Positions 6,530 to 10,006 of a DNA stretch of 10,006 nt are shown here, in pieces. Below the pieces are notes generated by a model. That model did not search any database. It was not told the DNA's origin and worked only from the letters and a program-made list of their open reading frames with translations. The DNA comes from Vicinamibacteria bacterium. Lineage in GTDB: Bacteria; Acidobacteriota; Vicinamibacteria; Fen-336; JAGNNV01. Where the stretch lies: positions 1 to 10,006 of the forward strand of contig JAENWE010000204.1 of NCBI GenBank assembly GCA_016650185.1, given 5' to 3'. The translations under genes and the position numbers were made by a program. Numbering within the stretch: position 1 is the first letter of the stretch; each line of letters starts with the position of its first letter.

Positions 6530-7243
6530 GCAGGCTTGGCCTAGCAGCCCGCGCAGCGACGAGGCGAGGACGGCGGCGTTGCCTTCGTCCTCGTGTTTGA
6601 AGAAGATCCAAGCTTCCGACCAGGGCTGCTGGCGGATTCTTTCAATCCACGCTTTCAGATCGGCTTCCTTGTAGTCGGTGCGTCGAAGGCGGAAGTAACC
6701 CCACTCGGTCGTGGGCAGAACCGGCGGTCCAAACTCGCCCGTCTTCTCGTCGGTCTCGGATGCGGCCAGGGTCGCGTGGCGCTGCTTGAGGAGCGCGTAG
6801 GTCTCGTCGTCGAACCAGGTCGCATGGCGAAACTCGAAAGCGGTTCGGGTGCCTTCGGGAAGCAGGGCCAGGAACCGTTCCAGTTTACCCAGGTCCTTCT
6901 TCATCCAGGGGGGAAGCTGGAACAGAATGGGACCGCGCTTCTTGCCCAGGCTTTCGGCCGATTTCAGGAAGTACTCGACCTCGGGCGCGCAATCTTCGAG
7001 CTTCTTGATGTGGGTGATCTTCTGGGGAGCCTTGAGGACGAAAGCGAAATGCTCCGGAGTGTCAGCCGCCCACTTTAGGAGCAACTCCGGCTTAGGCATT
7101 CGATAGAAGGTGTTGTTGATCTCAACCGTCTCGAAACGCTCCGCGTAGTAGGCGAGCATGCCCGCGTCCTTGAAACCCTTGGGGTAGAAAGAGCCCTTCC
7201 ATTCCTTGTACGCAAAACCGCTGGTCCCCACCCGAATCCGCAT
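6485..7243 (-). CDS. DUF72 domain protein (YecE-like)
   Basis: This 252-residue protein begins IRVGTSGFAYKEWKGSFYPKG and continues YYAERFETVEINNTFYRMP, FAFVLKAPQKITH, GPILFQLPPWMKKD, FEFRHATWF and AWIFFKHEDEGNAA. Together these are the full set of DUF72 landmarks, in order, in a TIM-barrel-like family of unknown biochemical role. No function is proposed. Translation starts at ATG 7243 behind a strong ribosome site (GGGAG at 7249-7253, five bases upstream) that overlaps the argH stop codon, so it is probably the last gene of the argJ-argH transcript. After LRGLLGQ, where the family often ends, there is a short hydrophilic tail read from the DNA that also encodes the desaturase C-terminus on the other strand. 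Confidence 0.93.
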   Translation of the reverse strand: MRIRVGTSGFAYKEWKGSFYPKGFKDAGMLAYYAERFETVEINNTFYRMPKPELLLKWAADTPEHFAFVLKAPQKITHIKKLEDCAPEVEYFLKSAESLGKKRGPILFQLPPWMKKDLGKLERFLALLPEGTRTAFEFRHATWFDDETYALLKQRHATLAASETDEKTGEFGPPVLPTTEWGYFRLRRTDYKEADLKAWIERIRQQPWSEAWIFFKHEDEGNAAVLASSLRGLLGQACLPPERDHKTGVLVP

Positions 7244-7248
7244 CGCGT

Positions 7249-7253
7249 CTCCC
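7249..7253 (-). promoter_or_regulatory. Ribosome binding site of the DUF72 gene
   Basis: On the minus strand GGGAG lies five bases before ATG 7243 and shares bases with the TAG stop of argH (7255-7253). Its position fixes the start and supports coupled translation of argH and the DUF72 gene. Confidence 0.65.
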
Positions 7254-8626
7254 TACCGCACCCGGGCGCGAGCGGCTCGAAGAGACGCGCGCACCGCGGC
7301 GGGAGCGGTGCCACCTCGGGCCGCCTTCGCCGCCACCGCCTTTTCGGGGTCGAAGAAGTCCTTCATCCGGGCGGCGATCCTGGGGTGCCTGCCCTTCAAG
7401 GTCGCCCGAGCCAAATCGCCAAGAGGAAAGTTCGCCTTCACCGCGTCCGTAACCATCGATCCCACCATGCCATGGGCCTTTCGAAAGGGGACGCCTTCGC
7501 GGGCCAAAGCCACCGCCAGCGAAGCAGCCATCATGCCTTCAGCCGCAGCAGCTTTTTTCATCGCCTCGCGGTTCAAGGTCACTCCTCGCACCACACCCGT
7601 GGCCACCATGATCGAGGGCAGAACGGCGTCGAGCGCGTCGAACACCGCCTCTTTGTCCTCCTGGAAATCCTTCTGGTATCCGACCGGAATACCACTGGTC
7701 AAGGCGAGAAGCCGCACCACCGAGCCGGTGGTCCGAGAGGCCTTGCCCCGCACCAGTTCCATCGAGTCCGGGTTCTTTTTCTGCGGCATCAAGCTCGATC
7801 CCGTGGTGAAGGCATCAGGCAGAGCCAGGAAACCGTACGGCCGGGAGGAATAGTGGATCAGGTCTTCCGCCAGACGCGAAAGGTGAGTCTGGGTCTGGGC
7901 GAGGACGAAGACGAACTCGGCCGCGAAATCGCGATCAGAGATGGCGTCGAGCGCGTTCTCTGAGACCGCCGCGAAGCCAAGCGCGCGGGCGAGGGCCTCT
8001 CTCTTGAGCGGCAGGGCGGTGCCGGCCAGGGCGCCCGAACCGAGGGGCAGGACATTGACGCGTACGCGCGTGTCAGCCAGGCGCTCGAAGTCGCGCACTA
8101 ACGCCCAGGCGTGCGCCCCCGCCCAGTGGCCAAAGGTGATCGGCTCGGCTTCCCGGGTGTGGGTGTAGCCGGGCATGGGCGCGGCGGCGCCTTCAAGGGC
8201 GCGCGACACCAGGGTCCGGATCAGCTCCTGCAGACCCCCGCGCACGTCATCGATGGCGCCCCGAATGAAGAGTCGCAACGCGGTGACCGACTGCTCGTTG
8301 CGGCTCCGCCCCAGGTGGCCCTGACCGGCCAGGGACCCGATCTCCTCCTCGAGGCGCGTCTCCACGAAAGAGTGAACGTCCTCAACGTCGATATCGGCGT
8401 AGGCGGGATTGGCTTCATACTTGGCCAGAACACGGGCCAGACCCCGGTCGAGTTTCGCCGCGTCCTTCATGGGCAGGGCCCGGCACTTTCCCAAAGCCAA
8501 GGCGTAGGCGCGGGAGGCCGCGATCTCTTCGCGCATCAACCGTCGGTCGAACGGAAACGAGCGATTGAATTCCCAGAAGAGCCGATCCGGCTCCGCTTCG
8601 TAGTTTCCGCCCCAGAGTTTGGTCAT
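7253..8626 (-). CDS. argH: Argininosuccinate lyase
   Basis: This 457-residue enzyme of the fumarase/aspartase superfamily splits argininosuccinate into arginine and fumarate, the last step of arginine synthesis; it should be a cytoplasmic homotetramer. It begins KLWGGNYEAEPDRLFWEFNRS, as the family does. The superfamily signature GSSLMPQKKNPD is at 276-287 and includes the flexible-loop catalytic serine. Other visible active-site elements are GRSRN (106-110), Thr155-His156 in GYTH, SDRDF (230-234) and YQKDFQEDKE (317-326). Two usually strict blocks differ: HTGRSRNDQ reads HLGRSRNEQ (104-112), and THLQxAQP reads THTREAEP (155-162). Core catalytic residues are kept, so I expect an active but divergent ASL. 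ATG 8626 follows argJ by 12 bases, with an AGGA overlapping the argJ stop as ribosome site. Length is normal for the family. Confidence 0.95.
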   Translation of the reverse strand: MTKLWGGNYEAEPDRLFWEFNRSFPFDRRLMREEIAASRAYALALGKCRALPMKDAAKLDRGLARVLAKYEANPAYADIDVEDVHSFVETRLEEEIGSLAGQGHLGRSRNEQSVTALRLFIRGAIDDVRGGLQELIRTLVSRALEGAAAPMPGYTHTREAEPITFGHWAGAHAWALVRDFERLADTRVRVNVLPLGSGALAGTALPLKREALARALGFAAVSENALDAISDRDFAAEFVFVLAQTQTHLSRLAEDLIHYSSRPYGFLALPDAFTTGSSLMPQKKNPDSMELVRGKASRTTGSVVRLLALTSGIPVGYQKDFQEDKEAVFDALDAVLPSIMVATGVVRGVTLNREAMKKAAAAEGMMAASLAVALAREGVPFRKAHGMVGSMVTDAVKANFPLGDLARATLKGRHPRIAARMKDFFDPEKAVAAKAARGGTAPAAVRASLRAARARVR

Positions 8627-8638
8627 GACGCCTGAATC

Positions 8639-9841
8639 CTACGTGCGGTAGTGAGCGTTGATATCGACGTACTCTTTGGTGAGATCGCACATCCACATGG
8701 ATTCCGAGACCTCACCGGCATGAAGATCGACGGTGAGGCGGCCTGGGTCGGCCAGCATGGCCTGGTGGGCAAGAGCCTCGTCATAGACCCGCGCCGCACC
8801 GTTCTCACACACGAAGACCTCGCCGATGTGGACATCTGTCGTGTTGATGTCGAAGTAAACGCCGGCCCGGCCGGCGGCCGCGAGGATTCTGCCCCAGTTC
8901 GGATCTCCGCCATGGAGAGCCGTCTTTACCAGGGGTGAGTCGGCGATGGTGCGACCGATGCGAAGGGCGTCCTCCGTCGTGCGCGCGCCCTTCACCACGA
9001 TCTCGGCCACTCGACGCACGCCTTCGCCGTCGCGGATCATCATCAGGGCGAGGTCACGGCTCACCGCGCGAAAGGCTCCGAGGAAGGCGTCGTAGGCGGC
9101 CCCACGCGACGAGATCACGCTTGCGCCCGAAGCCCCATTGGCGAGAACGACCGCGGTGTCGTTGGTGGAGGTATCGGAATCGATGGTGATCCGGTTGAAG
9201 GTCGAGCCCACCGCCTCCAGGAGGGCGGCATCGAGCAGCGGCCTCTCGATGGCTGCGTCGGTGGTGAAATAAGCGAGCATGGTGGCATGAAGCGGAGCGA
9301 GGGCAGGCGCGATCATCCCCGCCCCCTTGGCCATGCCCCCCACGGTCATCGTGATGCCGTTGATCTCGAAACGTCGAGAGGCCTCCTTTGGCTTCGTGTC
9401 GGTGGTCATGATCGCCTGAGCCGCCGCCGCTCCCCCCTCTATCGAGAGTCCCGCCACCGCTCGAGGAATCGCGGCGCGGATCTTATCCATCGGGAGATTC
9501 ACGCCGATGACGCCGGTCGACGAAACCAGCACATCTCTCGCCGCGCATCCGAGAGCCTCAGCGGTCAAGGCCGCGGTTTCTCTGGTGTCGGACATTCCCT
9601 GCCGACCTGTGGCCGCATTGGCGCAGCCCGCGTTGACGATCACCGCCCGCGCGGTTCCGTCCCGCAGATGCTCGGCCGAAACCAGAACGCACGACGCCTT
9701 GGCGAGGTTCGTGGTGAAGACACCCGAGGCCACGCAGGGCCAGTCGGAAACCAGGAGAGCCAGGTCGGTCCGTCCGGGTTTGATCCCCGCCTCCACCGCG
9801 GCCGCGCGAAACCCCCGCGCTGCTGTGACTCCTGAGGTCAT
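8639..9841 (-). CDS. argJ: Bifunctional ornithine acetyltransferase/N-acetylglutamate synthase
   Basis: This 400-residue enzyme moves the acetyl group from N-acetylornithine to glutamate, closing the cyclic arginine pathway; some homologues also use acetyl-CoA. It is made as a precursor that cuts itself at an Ala-Thr bond, here Ala186-Thr187 in LHATMLAYFTTDA, making Thr187 the nucleophile of the beta chain. Other family blocks are VIVNAGCANAATG (68-80), SSTGVIG (107-113), MTTDTKPK (145-152), GGMAKGAGMIAP (168-179), DSDTSTNDT (221-229), HGGDPNWGR (310-318) and the C-terminal CDLTKEYVDINAHY. It is full length. ATG 9841 gives the usual VTAARGFRAAAVEAGIK N-terminus. No Shine-Dalgarno is evident upstream, but the ATG overlaps a TGA of another frame (ATGA). 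argH follows after 12 bases. Whether it is mono- or bifunctional cannot be read from sequence. Confidence 0.96.
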   Translation of the reverse strand: MTSGVTAARGFRAAAVEAGIKPGRTDLALLVSDWPCVASGVFTTNLAKASCVLVSAEHLRDGTARAVIVNAGCANAATGRQGMSDTRETAALTAEALGCAARDVLVSSTGVIGVNLPMDKIRAAIPRAVAGLSIEGGAAAAQAIMTTDTKPKEASRRFEINGITMTVGGMAKGAGMIAPALAPLHATMLAYFTTDAAIERPLLDAALLEAVGSTFNRITIDSDTSTNDTAVVLANGASGASVISSRGAAYDAFLGAFRAVSRDLALMMIRDGEGVRRVAEIVVKGARTTEDALRIGRTIADSPLVKTALHGGDPNWGRILAAAGRAGVYFDINTTDVHIGEVFVCENGAARVYDEALAHQAMLADPGRLTVDLHAGEVSESMWMCDLTKEYVDINAHYRT

Positions 9842-9849
9842 TCTTTTAG

Positions 9850-9880
9850 CTGGGGGGCCGCAGAGTGCTTAGCCCCCCAG
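9850..9880. other. Hairpin just upstream of argJ (9-base GC stem, 13-base loop)
   Basis: CTGGGGGGC at 9850-9858 pairs perfectly with GCCCCCCAG at 9872-9880. The right arm is part of the first 78-base repeat copy, while the left arm is unique to the argJ side. No T-run follows on either strand, so it does not look like a standard intrinsic terminator. In argJ mRNA it would place a strong stem about eight bases before the start codon, where it could hinder ribosome loading. Confidence 0.45.
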
Positions 9881-9928
9881 ACCCCCGCGCTCCGGCCGGA
9901 GTGAATCCGGCCTTCGCTAGGCTTCGCT
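9866..9928. repeat. 78-base tandem repeat, copy 1 (63-base conserved block)
   Basis: The block from TGCTTAG at 9866 to TTCGCT at 9928 is identical, base for base, to 9944-10006. A 15-base segment (9929-9943) completes the 78-base period. Inside lie a perfect palindrome CTCCGGCCGGAG (9890-9901), an alternative stem GGCCGGA/TCCGGCC with a five-base loop (9894-9912), and two copies of CTTCGCT ten bases apart. These features resemble extragenic palindromic repeats. Confidence 0.9.
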
Positions 9929-9943
9929 CCACGGGTCATCCGT

Positions 9944-10006
9944 TGCTTAGCCCCCCAGACCCCCGCGCTCCGGCCGGAGTGAATCCGGCCTTCGCTAGGC
10001 TTCGCT
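9944..10006. repeat. 78-base tandem repeat, copy 2 (cut by window end)
   Basis: This block is identical to 9866-9928 over all 63 bases and ends exactly at the window edge, so the array may continue. It contains the same palindrome and stem, the latter at 9972-9990. The perfect identity suggests recent duplication or active homogenisation. If the window edge is a contig edge, the repeat could be why assembly stopped. Confidence 0.9.

Larger units (their letters stand above)
9838..10006 (-). other. Open reading frame through the 78-base repeat, ending in an ATGA overlap with argJ (possible gene tail)
   Basis: Reading toward argJ from base 10005, one frame stays open for 55 codons and stops at TGA 9840-9838, sharing ATGA with the argJ start. 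Each 26-residue repeat includes GRIHSGRSAGVWGAK, and the last unit ends HSAAPQLKE. The repeat period is a multiple of three, so the frame is kept from unit to unit. This may be the C-terminus of an upstream gene extended by repeats, with argJ translation coupled to it. Equally it may be a chance open frame in GC-rich intergenic DNA; the peptide matches no family I recognise. Confidence 0.2.

Noticed and set aside
9850..9880. Hairpin before argJ as a rho-independent terminator
   Set aside because: Neither strand has a T-run after the stem. On the plus strand the T-run precedes it.
9866..10006. CRISPR array
   Set aside because: The conserved block is 63 bases with only a 15-base linker, far from repeat and spacer sizes, and no cas gene is present.

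Overview
This is a GC-rich, densely packed bacterial chromosomal segment. It holds nine complete protein genes, one gene cut by the left edge, and a short non-unique stretch at the right edge. Start codons, ATGA overlaps and gene content are those of an ordinary bacterium. The mix (GGDEF protein of the 'GHLxGS' type, ArgJ, DUF72, low-specificity threonine aldolase) would suit an Acidobacteriota-, Myxococcota- or Desulfobacterota-like organism. That placement is a guess from protein flavour, not a phylogenetic result. No tRNA, rRNA, CRISPR array, insertion sequence or phage gene was seen, and no stretch over 300 bases lacks a gene.

Layout. (1) 1-1447, plus strand: the tail of a probable SAM methyltransferase, a complete class I SAM methyltransferase and a GNAT acetyltransferase resembling spermidine/spermine acetyltransferases. 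All three overlap at their stop/start codons and look like one operon. (2) 1465-4262, minus strand: a GlpD-like FAD oxidoreductase with a shortened C-terminus, followed 29 bases downstream by a GAF-GGDEF nucleotide cyclase. (3) 4328-5368, plus strand, divergent from the oxidoreductase: a PLP-dependent threonine aldolase. (4) 5468-6529, plus strand: a membrane fatty acid desaturase. (5) 9841-6485, minus strand: argJ, argH and a DUF72 protein, tightly spaced and probably one transcript. The DUF72 gene runs 45 bases into the 3' end of the convergent desaturase gene. (6) 9842-10006: a hairpin and two identical 63-base blocks of a 78-base tandem repeat that runs off the window.

How the genes work together. 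argJ and argH carry out the acetyl-recycling and final steps of arginine synthesis. The remaining blocks are separate housekeeping or accessory functions: methylation and acetylation of unknown substrates, glycerol-3-phosphate oxidation or a related FAD reaction, threonine/glycine metabolism, and lipid unsaturation.

The most interesting signal is in the GGDEF protein. The catalytic GGDEF and inhibitory RxxD sites are intact, but the guanine-contacting aspartate of ordinary diguanylate cyclases is a serine. That is the substitution described for Hypr GGDEF enzymes, which make 3',3'-cGAMP. The second is the 78-base repeat, whose period is a whole number of codons and whose one open frame on the argJ strand ends in an ATGA overlap with the argJ start.
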